From Cytophagaceae bacterium (GTDB lineage: Bacteria; Bacteroidota; Bacteroidia; Cytophagales; Cytophagaceae): DNA of 64,000 nucleotides. Position 1 is the stretch's first letter. Every line of letters begins with the position of its first letter. The DNA lies in NCBI GenBank assembly GCA_021151805.1, contig JAGKWN010000008.1:1-64000 (forward strand), read 5' to 3'. This document shows positions 18,993-28,656 of this stretch, piece after piece. A model generated the notes under the pieces. That model was not told the origin of the DNA, did no database searches, and saw nothing but the letters and a program-made list of their open reading frames with translations. The position numbers and the translations under genes are program-made.

Positions 18993-19634
18993 ATGATACA
19001 TATTGAAACGCTCACGTTTAATCCTTTTCAGGAAAACACCTATGTTGTGTATGACGAAACCGGTGCCTGCATAATCATTGATCCGGGCTGCTACGAAACA
19101 TACGAACAAGAGGAACTGACCGACTTTATTTCCCGAAAAAAACTGAACGTACAATTGCTTATAAATACCCATGGGCACATTGACCATGTATTGGGTAATT
19201 ATTTTGTAAAAGAAACATACAAAGTACCTTTTCATATTTTTCATCAGGACCTTGCTACCATGCAGGCGGTAAGCACTTATGCAGCCAATTATGGTTTTCC
19301 GAAATATACGCCGGCTGCACCGGATGTACTTTTAAAAGAGACTGACAAAGTTGAAGTGGGGGCCATGAAATTTGATATTCTTTTTGTACCGGGGCACGCA
19401 CCTGGCCACATGGCACTGATCAACGAGGAAGAAAAAATCTGCTTATCCGGAGATGTCTTGTTCCGCAACAGTGTGGGGCGTTCAGACCTGCCGGGCGGCA
19501 ATCACGATACATTGATCCGGAGTATCAGGGAAAAACTGTTTATACTTGCAGACGACACAATCGTATATCCCGGTCACGGACCAACCACCACTATTGGATT
19601 TGAAAAAAAATATAACCCCTATTGCGCTTTATAA
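18993..19634 (+). CDS. MBL-fold metallo-hydrolase (glyoxalase II-like)
   Basis: A 213-residue metallo-beta-lactamase-fold hydrolase with the metal motif HGHIDH, later histidines in PGHAPGH and PGHGP, and the bridging Asp in LSGDVLF. It is similar to the YcbL/glyoxalase II group, which cleaves thioesters. The substrate is not determinable here. It stops 2 bp before the pssA ATG, indicating translational coupling. Confidence 0.88.
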   Translation: MIHIETLTFNPFQENTYVVYDETGACIIIDPGCYETYEQEELTDFISRKKLNVQLLINTHGHIDHVLGNYFVKETYKVPFHIFHQDLATMQAVSTYAANYGFPKYTPAAPDVLLKETDKVEVGAMKFDILFVPGHAPGHMALINEEEKICLSGDVLFRNSVGRSDLPGGNHDTLIRSIREKLFILADDTIVYPGHGPTTTIGFEKKYNPYCAL

Positions 19635-19636
19635 CT

Positions 19637-20383
19637 ATGATTAAAAAACATATTCCCAATGCACTTACCTGTTTAAATTTAGGATTTGGTTTTTGGGGAA
19701 TTTTATTCCTCCTGAATGGTAAAATCACAGAAGCATCCATGTGCATTGGTGCGGCTTTAGTTGTTGACTGGCTTGATGGCTTTGTGGCGCGCTTGCTACA
19801 TGTTGCCTCTCCGATCGGGAAAGAACTGGATTCACTGGCAGATGTAATCAGCTTTGGTATATTACCGGCGCTTATGCTGACCTTCATGATCATTTCCATT
19901 ACAACGGGTACACCTTATGCAGCCGTTGCCCGATTAAATTTATTCGACTCCGGTAACTTTGCTCCTATCATACTTGCAGGTACGCTGCCAGCGATGTTCT
20001 CCGCTGTGCGTCTTGCTAAATTCAACCTGGATACCCGCCAGAGTGACCGCTTCTTTGGAGTACCCACGCCAAGCAACGCATTGATTGTAGCATCCTTCAA
20101 CCTGATTGCCATTGATCCGGATTCCTTTCTTTTTCCGATCATTTCAAACCTCTATTTCATTGTCGGCTATTGTATCGTGATGTCTTATCTACTGATTGCT
20201 GAAATACCGCTAATGGCTTTAAAATTCAAGGAATTCAGCTGGGGAGTGAACAAATTCCGCTATTTGCTGGCCATCACGGCTGTAGTTTTGCTGATTATTT
20301 TCAGAAAAGAATCCATTCTGTTGATCATGACCGCTTACATCCTGTTTTCCCTGCTTCAAAATAAAACTGAAAAACATGCATGA
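19637..20383 (+). CDS. pssA: CDP-diacylglycerol-serine O-phosphatidyltransferase
   Basis: Makes phosphatidylserine, the precursor of phosphatidylethanolamine, in the inner membrane. The full CDP-alcohol phosphatidyltransferase motif D-x2-DG-x2-AR-x8-G-x3-D-x3-D is present (Asp44, Asp47, Arg52, Gly61, Asp65, Asp69), and about seven membrane helices follow. I chose the ATG at 19637. The longer frame from a TTG at 19622 would overlap the MBL gene and adds nothing conserved. 248 residues, normal for the Bacteroidota type. Confidence 0.92.
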   Translation: MIKKHIPNALTCLNLGFGFWGILFLLNGKITEASMCIGAALVVDWLDGFVARLLHVASPIGKELDSLADVISFGILPALMLTFMIISITTGTPYAAVARLNLFDSGNFAPIILAGTLPAMFSAVRLAKFNLDTRQSDRFFGVPTPSNALIVASFNLIAIDPDSFLFPIISNLYFIVGYCIVMSYLLIAEIPLMALKFKEFSWGVNKFRYLLAITAVVLLIIFRKESILLIMTAYILFSLLQNKTEKHA

Positions 20384-20470
20384 TAATGCATGCGGAAACG
20401 GTAAATTGATACACTAAAAACCATCCCCTGACGTTTAGTGACAGGCTGTTAACAACCACTATTCCTTTTG

Positions 20471-23400
20471 ATGAACTTTTTAAAATCCATAGTTATCCTG
20501 TTTTTGAGTATTTCAGGCATTTGCTCTGCCGGCTATGCCCAGCAGATTAGTGCCACATACGCTGTTAACTGGCGGGGATACAACAAAACTGCATTGATAC
20601 AAAATCAGACGGTTTCCTATCCAATGGGCAAGGATGTATTCATCATGGATGACGGTACACTTGTTCTGACAAAAGATATTACAGGAAAAATAACCGGTCC
20701 TGTTACCATTGAATCTGTTGAATATTACGCAGGCGATTCAAGTTCAAAAGCGGCTTTGAAAAAATTAACCCTGCCACAGAAAACACAGATTATCTATGAT
20801 TACTTATACAACGACCATATTATCACACGGGTTTTTATTCCCTTGCTGCAAAAAAATGCTGACAGCTGGTCGCAACTTTCCTCGGTTACGATACAATATA
20901 CACTTACCTCTGTTATTGATGATGTTCCTGTAAAGAGCAATCCTTATGGCAGTGCTCCTTCTTATTCAAATGCCCGCATCGGAAACGTTACAGGCTCTGT
21001 ACTGGCATCGGGCGACTGGTATAAATTTGCGGTTTCGTCAACAGGAATTTATAAAATCGATGCTGCATTTTTAAATAGTATTGGCATTAATACAAGTACT
21101 ATAGATCCTGCCATGATTCAGGTATATGGTAATGGCGGTGGTATGCTGCCACAAGCCAACAGTGCAAGCCGTATTGATGATCTTGCAGAAAACGCAATCT
21201 TCTTAAGCGAAGATGGGAACGGAGTTTTTGACAACAATGATTATTTTTTATTCTATGCAGAATCTCCGCACACCTGGTTGTTTGATGCAACGAATAAAAC
21301 ATTCAGTCATGAGTACAATCTTTATTCTGACCAGAATTTTTATTTCATCACTTTTAATCAACAACCCGGTAAACGTATTTCAAGTCAAGCTTCTATCCCA
21401 GGAACGGCGCAGACGGTCTCAACCTTTGATGAACATGCCTTTACAGAAACGGATACTTACAATCTGCTTGATTCGGGAAGAGAGTGGTATGGATTTCAAT
21501 TCAGTCAGTTTGTCCAAAACAATTCGTATTCCTTCAATGTAAATGGAATTGTTCCAACTTCTTCAATACGAATGGTATCATCCGTTGTGGGGCGTTCCTA
21601 TAATCCTTCCTCTTTCAATTATACCATTAATGGTTCTGCCAGCGTGATTTCTACTGCGCAGAACTTGCCATCAATTGTTAATGTAGAACATACAGCTATT
21701 GGGAAGAATGTTACTTCAAGCTATACATTTAATGCATCTGCCCTGGGTGGCAGCTCAACATTAACAATAGGTATGAAGCTAAACGGCCTCAACGCCGTAG
21801 CCAATGCCAATTATATTGAACTTCAATATCAACGTTCGTTGCGATTGTACGGGACACAAACTTCTTTCAGAACCATCGCCAGCATTACACAATCAACCAC
21901 AACCTATAGCATTGCCAATACGACCGGTTCAGAGATGATCTGGAACGTAACAGAACCACAGAATATAAGCAGCCAGAGTTTTACATTTACAGGTTCTGCC
22001 ATAGAGTTCGGGGCAAACAGTACCAGCCTGAATGAGTATATTGTTTTTAAAGGTTCTACCTTTGACAATCCTGCATTTGTAGAAAAAGTTCCCAATCAAA
22101 ATCTGCATAGTCTCAATACGGGTTCTATTCCGGATATGATAATTGTTACTGATCCTTCCTTTTTATCAGAAGCACAGCGCCTCGCAAACTTCAGAGAGCA
22201 TAATGACGGCATATCCATTTATATCTGCACTGCCAGCCAGATCTATAATGAATTTGGCTGCGGGAAAAAAGATCTTACGGCAATCCGTGATTTTTTCAAA
22301 ATGGTATACGACAGAGGCTCAGGCACAGAAAAATTGAAATATGTTTTATTATTTGGTGCAGCTACCTACGATTACAAAAACCATTTAGGCATTGGCGGCA
22401 ATTTTATACCAACCTATGAATCCCGTGAATCCCTGGCCGAGCTGGCGTCCTACAACTCCGATGATTATTATGGTTTCATGGACAACACCGAAGGCGCCTG
22501 GATCGAGGATACAGGTGGTTATAATACATTAAACATAGGAATTGGCAGAATTCCGGCACGTACACCCGAGCAGGCCGCAACCTGTGTCAATAAAATTATT
22601 TCCGCATCCAAACCTACTTCTCAAACCAATGGCGACTGGAAAAATAAAATGACCCTGGTTGCCGATGATGGCAACGATAACCTGCATTTGGATACTTCTG
22701 AAACCATGGCAAATCAGATTGCGGCCATAAACCCGCAAATGAATATCAACAAGATATACATGGATGCTTATCCGCAGGAAGCAGCGCCGGGAGGCAAACG
22801 TTTTCCGCAGATGAATAATGCCATTAACCGCGACATTGATGAAGGCACATTGATCTGGAATTATACCGGCCACGGCGGAAATAATGTATTGGCGCAGGAA
22901 GAAATTGTTACCATATCCTCCATCAACAGCTGGACCAACATCAACCATCTTCCTTTCTTTATCACTGCCACCTGTAGTTTTGGCCGTTTTGATAAACCAG
23001 GTCTCATCTCAGGCGCTGAACAGATCTTCATGAGCAGCACCGGCGGCTCGCTTGGTAATTTCACTTCTACCAGAACGGTGCTTTCCAATACCAATGCCGA
23101 TCTTAATTCTGATCTGTATGATTATATCTTTGATCGTTATGCTGACGGCAGCTATTACCGTTTAGGAGATATTATTAAAAATGCGAAAAATGCCCACACA
23201 TCTACGTCAGGTGTAAATAACAGAAATTATACATTCCTTGGAGATCCATCCATGCGCATGTGCTACCCCATCCAGAATATGGTACTGACCAGCATCAACG
23301 GTAATCCTATCAATGCGGTGCCTGATACATTAAAAGCATTAAGCAAAGTTACGATGGAAGGGCTGGTGCAGGATTTCAATGGAGTAACATTAACAGGCTA

Positions 23401-24355
23401 TACAGGCGCCGCCACGATTACGATTTATGACAAACCAACAATTGTAACAACATTGGGAGGATCAAGCGATTCTCCGGTAATCAATTTTCCGCTACAAAAT
23501 AATATTATCTTCAATGGATCGGCAACGGTAACAGCAGGTGTGTTCAGTGTTTCATTTGTTGTGCCTAAAGATATTTCATATCAGTACGCGCGTGGTAAAG
23601 TAAGTCTCTATTCAGAAAACAGCAATGGCAGTATTGATGCAGGCGGTTATTTAAGCAATGTGGTTGTGGGTGGATCGAATCCCAATGCACCGGTCGATAA
23701 AACACCTCCTACAGCAAAGCTTTATATAAATGACCCTTCGTTTGTTTCGGGTGGTGCAACCCGTGAAAACCCGATCTTTTACGCCGATGTAGCAGACGAA
23801 AATGGTATCAACATTTCAACTTCAGGTATTGGCCATGAAATAACGCTTACCCTGAGCAACAGTACCGATGTTATTATCCTGAACAAATATTATGTAGCCG
23901 CTAAAGACGACTATACCAAAGGCAAGGTCACATTCCCGTTGGGCAATTTATCTCCGGGTACCTATTCATTGAGATTTAAAGTCTGGGATACCTATAATAA
24001 TTCTACAGAGGAAGTACTTGAATTCACTGTTGAAAGCACTTCAAAAATACAATTAAGCCATGTGCTGAATTACCCAAATCCATTTTCAACCAATACAACT
24101 TTCCATTTTGACCACAATCGTTTTGGGGATAATCTGATGATCCAGATTCAGATTTATACGGTTTCGGGCAAGCTGGTAAAAACGCTGGATGAAACAGTAT
24201 ATAACAGTCCCTCACACATTTCCGACATAAATTGGGATGGTTTGGATGATTATGGCGATAAAATTGGCCGCGGCGTATACGTTTACAAGCTTAAAATTCG
24301 TTCTCTACAAGATGGTTCTACAACTCATGTTTTTGAGAAACTGGTTCTATTATAA
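20471..24355 (+). CDS. porU: T9SS C-terminal signal peptidase PorU (gingipain-family C25)
   Basis: The outer-membrane sortase-like protease that removes T9SS C-terminal domains and attaches cargo to the surface. Signal peptide about 1-24. The peptidase C25 core shows the catalytic His in GHGG (His801) and Cys in TATCSFGRFD (Cys835), preceded by LLFGAATYDYKNH and IGIGRIPART. The C-terminus (YPNPFSTNTTFHF, DINWDGLDDYGDKIGRGVYVYKL) is a FlgD-like/type A-like beta-sandwich. 1294 residues from the ATG at 20471; a TTG one codon upstream is less likely. porV follows at 54 bp, the usual pairing. It would act on secreted proteins such as the 146-6250 product, although type B domains may be handled differently. 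Confidence 0.95.
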   Translation: MNFLKSIVILFLSISGICSAGYAQQISATYAVNWRGYNKTALIQNQTVSYPMGKDVFIMDDGTLVLTKDITGKITGPVTIESVEYYAGDSSSKAALKKLTLPQKTQIIYDYLYNDHIITRVFIPLLQKNADSWSQLSSVTIQYTLTSVIDDVPVKSNPYGSAPSYSNARIGNVTGSVLASGDWYKFAVSSTGIYKIDAAFLNSIGINTSTIDPAMIQVYGNGGGMLPQANSASRIDDLAENAIFLSEDGNGVFDNNDYFLFYAESPHTWLFDATNKTFSHEYNLYSDQNFYFITFNQQPGKRISSQASIPGTAQTVSTFDEHAFTETDTYNLLDSGREWYGFQFSQFVQNNSYSFNVNGIVPTSSIRMVSSVVGRSYNPSSFNYTINGSASVISTAQNLPSIVNVEHTAIGKNVTSSYTFNASALGGSSTLTIGMKLNGLNAVANANYIELQYQRSLRLYGTQTSFRTIASITQSTTTYSIANTTGSEMIWNVTEPQNISSQSFTFTGSAIEFGANSTSLNEYIVFKGSTFDNPAFVEKVPNQNLHSLNTGSIPDMIIVTDPSFLSEAQRLANFREHNDGISIYICTASQIYNEFGCGKKDLTAIRDFFKMVYDRGSGTEKLKYVLLFGAATYDYKNHLGIGGNFIPTYESRESLAELASYNSDDYYGFMDNTEGAWIEDTGGYNTLNIGIGRIPARTPEQAATCVNKIISASKPTSQTNGDWKNKMTLVADDGNDNLHLDTSETMANQIAAINPQMNINKIYMDAYPQEAAPGGKRFPQMNNAINRDIDEGTLIWNYTGHGGNNVLAQEEIVTISSINSWTNINHLPFFITATCSFGRFDKPGLISGAEQIFMSSTGGSLGNFTSTRTVLSNTNADLNSDLYDYIFDRYADGSYYRLGDIIKNAKNAHTSTSGVNNRNYTFLGDPSMRMCYPIQNMVLTSINGNPINAVPDTLKALSKVTMEGLVQDFNGVTLTGYTGAATITIYDKPTIVTTLGGSSDSPVINFPLQNNIIFNGSATVTAGVFSVSFVVPKDISYQYARGKVSLYSENSNGSIDAGGYLSNVVVGGSNPNAPVDKTPPTAKLYINDPSFVSGGATRENPIFYADVADENGINISTSGIGHEITLTLSNSTDVIILNKYYVAAKDDYTKGKVTFPLGNLSPGTYSLRFKVWDTYNNSTEEVLEFTVESTSKIQLSHVLNYPNPFSTNTTFHFDHNRFGDNLMIQIQIYTVSGKLVKTLDETVYNSPSHISDINWDGLDDYGDKIGRGVYVYKLKIRSLQDGSTTHVFEKLVLL

Positions 24356-24379
24356 ATTTAACTAACTAAATAAATACCT

Positions 24380-24387
24380 TATATTTG
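24380..24387 (+). promoter_or_regulatory. Putative -7 promoter box TATATTTG upstream of porV
   Basis: A perfect TAnnTTTG match in the porU-porV gap, 22 bp before the porV ATG. It would allow porV to be transcribed separately from porU and at a different level. No clear -33 element was seen. Confidence 0.45.
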
Positions 24388-24409
24388 TAGGTAATAATTA
24401 ATCTTAAAT

Positions 24410-25561
24410 ATGCAAAAAATAGTATTTTCAGGCCTTGTGCTGTTGCTTTGCGGCATTTTTCAGGCACAAGCTCAATCAAAAAATGATTACCTGCGCACAA
24501 TGACAACAGCTGTTCCTTTTTTAAATATTACACCCGATGCGCGTGCAGGCGGAATGGGCGATGTAGGTGCTGCTACAAGTCCGGATGCGAATGCTGTATA
24601 CTGGAACCCCGCAAAACTTGCGTTTAACAAATCAGATATGGGTTTGGCCGTTTCCTATAACCCATGGTTGAGGAAATTGGTAAATGATATGTCTTTATCC
24701 TATATATCAGCTTACAAAAAAATCAGAAAAGAAGATGCTGTTGGTATCAGTTTCAAATATTTCAACCTGGGACAGGTTACCTTCACAGATAATAACGGTG
24801 CCGTGATCCGTGATTTTCAACCAAACGAATTGGCTCTGGGTGTACACTATTCAAGAATTCTTTCCGAACATTTCTCCATGGGTATCGGGATCAAATATTT
24901 CCACTCCAACCTGGTAGGTAGTTACAATGCCGGATCAGGAAGTGTTGCAAAGGCTATTAACAGTGTATCTGCCGATATCGGTGCATATTATACAAGAGAC
25001 CTTCTGGTTGGCGGCAAAAACTCAAACCTTGCGTTTGGTGCCGTGATCACAGACATCGGTCCTAAAGTAACCTATACAGACGTTGACCACAAAGATTTTA
25101 TCCCAACCAATTTAAGACTTGGCGGTACTTATACGATTGAAGCAGATGCATTCAATAAGTTCTGCATCTCTTTTGATGCCAACAAATACCTTGTACCAAG
25201 CAAAGACACCAGTAAGAATAATACGGATATGGGCATGCTCGCTGGTATGTTCACATCGTTCGCCGATTCACCGGATGGTTTTAAAGGGGAATTGAGAGAG
25301 ATTATCCTGTGTATGGGTGCAGAATACTGGTACAATGATTTGTTCGCGGTACGCGGCGGATACCATTATGAGAACCCGGCAAACGGTAACCGCAGATATG
25401 CAAACGTTGGTGTTGGCCTTCGCTACAATGGATTCGGCTTGGATATGGCTTATCTGATCCCGATTCAGCAATCAAACCCATTAGCTGAAACATTGCGTTT
25501 CACGCTTCATTTTGATTTCAAATCCAAGAAAGTAATTGAAGATACTGTAACAGGAAGTTAA
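24410..25561 (+). CDS. porV: T9SS outer-membrane protein PorV
   Basis: A FadL-like outer-membrane barrel of 383 residues that carries T9SS cargo from the translocon to PorU. It has a signal peptide ending at AQAQ (about 1-21) and the conserved PorV start (FLNITPDARAGGMGDVGAATSPDANAVYWNPAKLAF). The rest is alternating beta-strands. It lies directly after porU, and its stop overlaps the next gene's ATG in TAATG. Confidence 0.95.
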   Translation: MQKIVFSGLVLLLCGIFQAQAQSKNDYLRTMTTAVPFLNITPDARAGGMGDVGAATSPDANAVYWNPAKLAFNKSDMGLAVSYNPWLRKLVNDMSLSYISAYKKIRKEDAVGISFKYFNLGQVTFTDNNGAVIRDFQPNELALGVHYSRILSEHFSMGIGIKYFHSNLVGSYNAGSGSVAKAINSVSADIGAYYTRDLLVGGKNSNLAFGAVITDIGPKVTYTDVDHKDFIPTNLRLGGTYTIEADAFNKFCISFDANKYLVPSKDTSKNNTDMGMLAGMFTSFADSPDGFKGELREIILCMGAEYWYNDLFAVRGGYHYENPANGNRRYANVGVGLRYNGFGLDMAYLIPIQQSNPLAETLRFTLHFDFKSKKVIEDTVTGS

Positions 25562-26844
25562 TGATACAGCAACTTGACAGGACCATTGCTCCTGATATTA
25601 ACCCAATTGACCGTTTTCACTTGCCAAAAGTGGAAACGGTTTCGTTTTCTAATGGCAATACATTACACAAGTTTGCCTTAGGTACCCAACCCGTTGTACG
25701 GATTGAATGGATTTTCAATACCGGCAGCAGAGCCGAAAACAAAATCGGTACATCCTTCTTCACAACCAAGATGCTGGCCGAGGGAACTGCTGCTCTCAGT
25801 GCTCCGCAGATTCAGGAGTTTCTTGCTCAGTATGGCGCATTCCTGGAGTTGAACCCGGGCAATGAACGCATAAACATTACCTTGTTCTGCCTGGAAAAAC
25901 ATTTACCTGTACTGGTTCCATTTATAAAAAACCTGTTAACTGAAAGTACCTTTCCGGAGGCGCAGTTAACAAAAATGAAACAGCAGCAGATCCAGGGAAT
26001 TCAGGTAAACCTTGAAAAGACTGCTTATCTGGCAGGTGTAGCGTTCCGCGAGATGTTGTTTAACAACAACCACCCATACGGAAAGCATCTTGACATCAAG
26101 ACGATTGAAGCGCTTGAACAAAGTGATCTAACTTCTTTTTTCAATAACGAATTGCTGAACAGAAATTGTGATATCATTTTAACCGGTGGTTTCAGCAAGG
26201 AAAGCGTTGAGCTGATTCAGAAAGAATTCGGTACGGCATCTTTGCACAAAGCCAATGAAAAGCCTGCCATGCCAGCGCTTACAAAGGCAGGCCGCGAAAT
26301 CATTATTGAAAAAGAAGGCAGTGTACAATCATCTATCCGCTATGGCCGAATGCTATTCAACCATTCACACAGCGATTACTTTGATACGTATATATTAAAT
26401 GAAATTCTGGGTGGCTACTTCGGTTCCCGACTGATGCAGAATATCCGCGAAGATAAAGGTTATACCTATGGCATTCATGCAAGTATTGTAACCCTGCAGG
26501 AAGGTGGCTACTTTGTTATCGGCACAGATGTAAAACGTGAATTCACGAAGAACACCATTGAAGAAATTGAAAAAGAACTTCAGATTCTGATTGATACGCC
26601 TGTCTCAGACCTTGAACTGGAAACAGTAAAAAGCTATATGCTGGGAAGTTTCGTGGGAGACATTCAAACACCATTCTCCATCGCAGATAAATACAAAACT
26701 ATTTTCTTTAATGGTTTGGGATATGACTACTATGATCGTTTCTTTGCGCGTATACAATCCATTACTGCAAATGATATCCAGATTGTAGCAAAAAAATATT
26801 TTGCCCCTGCAGAAATGTCTTATGTTGTAGCCGGTGGATTTTAA
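25561..26844 (+). CDS. M16-family peptidase homologue lacking the zinc site
   Basis: 427 residues with the two-domain M16 (pitrilysin/processing-peptidase) fold. The N-terminal half has the expected FNTGS..., GT.....ML.EGT frame, but the HxxEH zinc motif reads FFTTK (residues 66-70), so it cannot be an active zinc protease by itself. The C-terminal half keeps the LGGYFGSRLMQNIREDKGYTYGI segment with the Arg/Tyr pair. M16 enzymes often work as active/inactive pairs, and no active partner lies next to it. It starts in a 1-bp overlap with porV (TAATG), implying coupled translation. No signal peptide is visible. Confidence 0.85.
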   Translation: MIQQLDRTIAPDINPIDRFHLPKVETVSFSNGNTLHKFALGTQPVVRIEWIFNTGSRAENKIGTSFFTTKMLAEGTAALSAPQIQEFLAQYGAFLELNPGNERINITLFCLEKHLPVLVPFIKNLLTESTFPEAQLTKMKQQQIQGIQVNLEKTAYLAGVAFREMLFNNNHPYGKHLDIKTIEALEQSDLTSFFNNELLNRNCDIILTGGFSKESVELIQKEFGTASLHKANEKPAMPALTKAGREIIIEKEGSVQSSIRYGRMLFNHSHSDYFDTYILNEILGGYFGSRLMQNIREDKGYTYGIHASIVTLQEGGYFVIGTDVKREFTKNTIEEIEKELQILIDTPVSDLELETVKSYMLGSFVGDIQTPFSIADKYKTIFFNGLGYDYYDRFFARIQSITANDIQIVAKKYFAPAEMSYVVAGGF

Positions 26845-26848
26845 TAAT

Positions 26849-27808
26849 ATGATCAAGTCTGCAAAAGAATTTTTACGCAATCTTAAGATCACGTCAATTG
26901 TCTATAATATTTTTCATTACAGACAATTGACGCATAATGCAAAAGCATACAAGGCATTTGGCATACGCAGACCTTTATTCTGGTCTATCAGTAGCAAAGA
27001 TTTTTCAGGTATTCCGTTTGACCTGCCCTGGCTGGACCAGCCCAATGCAAAAGAAGCTCTGGAAAAAGATAACGGGCTGCATTCCTTTTCTGCAGCAACA
27101 CAGGAACAGCTAAGACTTTGGCCTGATAATGGCTATCTGATTCTTAAGAATTGTTTTTCTACAGAAGAAGTTGATGCCATTAACCAGGAAATTGATTCTC
27201 TGCTTGAGCAGAAAAAGGTACACTTCCGATATAATAACAGAAAGATCATGTTCTCTATGTATGCATCTAAACTGATGCATCGTGTGGCAACCGATAAACG
27301 GATTACAGATGTTATGCAGTTTATCCTGCAAATGCCTGTAGTGGCGTTTCAAAGTATTAATTTTTTCAAGGGCAGCGAACAGAAAGCACACTCCGACAGC
27401 ATTCACATGACCACCTTCCCTCCTGGCTATCTAATTGCCGCATGGATTGCGCTGGAAGATATTGACAGCAGCAACGGTCCGTTGTTCTATTTACCGGGTA
27501 GCCACAAATTGCCATACTTATTAAACGATAAGTATAAACACGGCGGCGGGAAATTAGTTTTAGGCAGTGAAGCGTATGAAAAATATGAAGTACATTTAGC
27601 CGCAGAGATTAAACGTACTGCTTTTGCAGAAAAAGAATTTCATGCGAAGAAAGGCGATGTGCTGATCTGGCATGCCAACCTGCTACATGGAGGAAAAGCC
27701 ATACTTGACCCGCAGAGCACACGCAAAAGCATGGTGGTTCATTTTTATGGAGAAGATGTAATCAAGTATCATGAGATCACACAACGACCTTCCCTGATCC
27801 GTAAATAA
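26849..27808 (+). CDS. Phytanoyl-CoA dioxygenase (PhyH) family protein
   Basis: A putative Fe(II)/2-oxoglutarate oxygenase. The metal motif HxD is in QKAHSDSIHMTTFPPG, followed by WIALEDIDSSNGPLFYLPGSH, with the distal His in WHANLLHGG and a 2OG-binding Arg in QSTRKSMVVHFY. The ATG at 26849 is preferred over an in-frame GTG at 26834, which would lie inside the preceding gene; it starts 4 bp after that stop. 319 residues, soluble. The substrate is unknown. Its place at the end of the porU-porV-M16 chain suggests co-transcription. The convergent next gene ends 8 bp away with no visible terminator. Confidence 0.85.
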   Translation: MIKSAKEFLRNLKITSIVYNIFHYRQLTHNAKAYKAFGIRRPLFWSISSKDFSGIPFDLPWLDQPNAKEALEKDNGLHSFSAATQEQLRLWPDNGYLILKNCFSTEEVDAINQEIDSLLEQKKVHFRYNNRKIMFSMYASKLMHRVATDKRITDVMQFILQMPVVAFQSINFFKGSEQKAHSDSIHMTTFPPGYLIAAWIALEDIDSSNGPLFYLPGSHKLPYLLNDKYKHGGGKLVLGSEAYEKYEVHLAAEIKRTAFAEKEFHAKKGDVLIWHANLLHGGKAILDPQSTRKSMVVHFYGEDVIKYHEITQRPSLIRK

Positions 27809-27816
27809 ATTCCGCG

Positions 27817-28656
27817 TTATATTCTTTTATACCTGGATCTGTTTAGCGGATCCTGTTTTAACACTTTAGATAAAGCTAAATACATGGCCGGTTGATTCGC
27901 ATAAAAATGTTCCGGTCTTTCAAAAAAATATTCTACTGCTACAGCAAAATATTCATTCCTGTCTACTTCGCTGTAATCCTTGTATTCAGACTTTCCGCTG
28001 GCAATATATTTTTCCGCTACTTTTTTATAGAGCTGAAATAAATCGTTGTATGCAGTAAATCTGAACATTTTTGATGAGCGGTTGTTCAACTGTTGCTCAA
28101 GCGTAAATGCCATGGCCAGAATTTTCAAACCCGGATTATATCCATCGTGAAAAGAATCAAAGCCTGCACGAAAATCGTTCCATGGAATATCCACTTCTTT
28201 CTTTTTATGCATGTGGCGCAGCGATTCCATTTCGTCATTAGAAATGTGAATAGCGTCAAAATGCGATAGATAATATGCCTGCAAATGAAATACAATAAGG
28301 GTTGCAGCAGCAGCGATCATTACCTTCATTTCTTCTGTTACTTCAAGTCCTTCATCAGAAGTAAATTTTTTATTCACCAGAAAATGCTGTACACGTTTTC
28401 TAAAACTTCTCTGATCTTTTTCAGAAAGCCTGTTGTAATAATAAAACCGTTCTTCGAGAATCTGACGTCTTTCCGGACTTAATGGAAATAAATATTTATG
28501 CAGTTTTGATAAATGAATTTCGTATACAATACATTTATCAATCAAAAATATCGACATGATAACAATAACGGTTCCGAAAAACCACCATGGACTGGTTCTC
28601 TGACTAGGCGGAACACCGCCCGCACTTTGCAGAAGCATATATAATATAAAATTCAT
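27817..28656 (-). CDS. MtfA-like (M90) protein with degenerate zinc site, membrane-anchored
   Basis: 279 residues with one N-terminal membrane helix (about 22-42), then a domain resembling MtfA/peptidase M90: LSPERRQILEERFYYYNRLS, RVQHFLVNKKF, GLEVTEEMKVMIAAAATLI. Where MtfA has the HEFAH zinc motif, this protein appears to read ILAMAF, so zinc protease activity is unlikely. The fold assignment rests on pattern similarity by eye. Its ATG directly abuts the stop of the GreA-like gene, so the two are co-transcribed. Confidence 0.6.
   Translation of the reverse strand: MNFILYMLLQSAGGVPPSQRTSPWWFFGTVIVIMSIFLIDKCIVYEIHLSKLHKYLFPLSPERRQILEERFYYYNRLSEKDQRSFRKRVQHFLVNKKFTSDEGLEVTEEMKVMIAAAATLIVFHLQAYYLSHFDAIHISNDEMESLRHMHKKKEVDIPWNDFRAGFDSFHDGYNPGLKILAMAFTLEQQLNNRSSKMFRFTAYNDLFQLYKKVAEKYIASGKSEYKDYSEVDRNEYFAVAVEYFFERPEHFYANQPAMYLALSKVLKQDPLNRSRYKRI

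Noticed and set aside
20412..20440. 7-bp inverted repeat before porU as operator
   Set aside because: Arms are short (CACTAAA/TTTAGTG) with a 15-nt loop, which is common by chance in AT-rich DNA.
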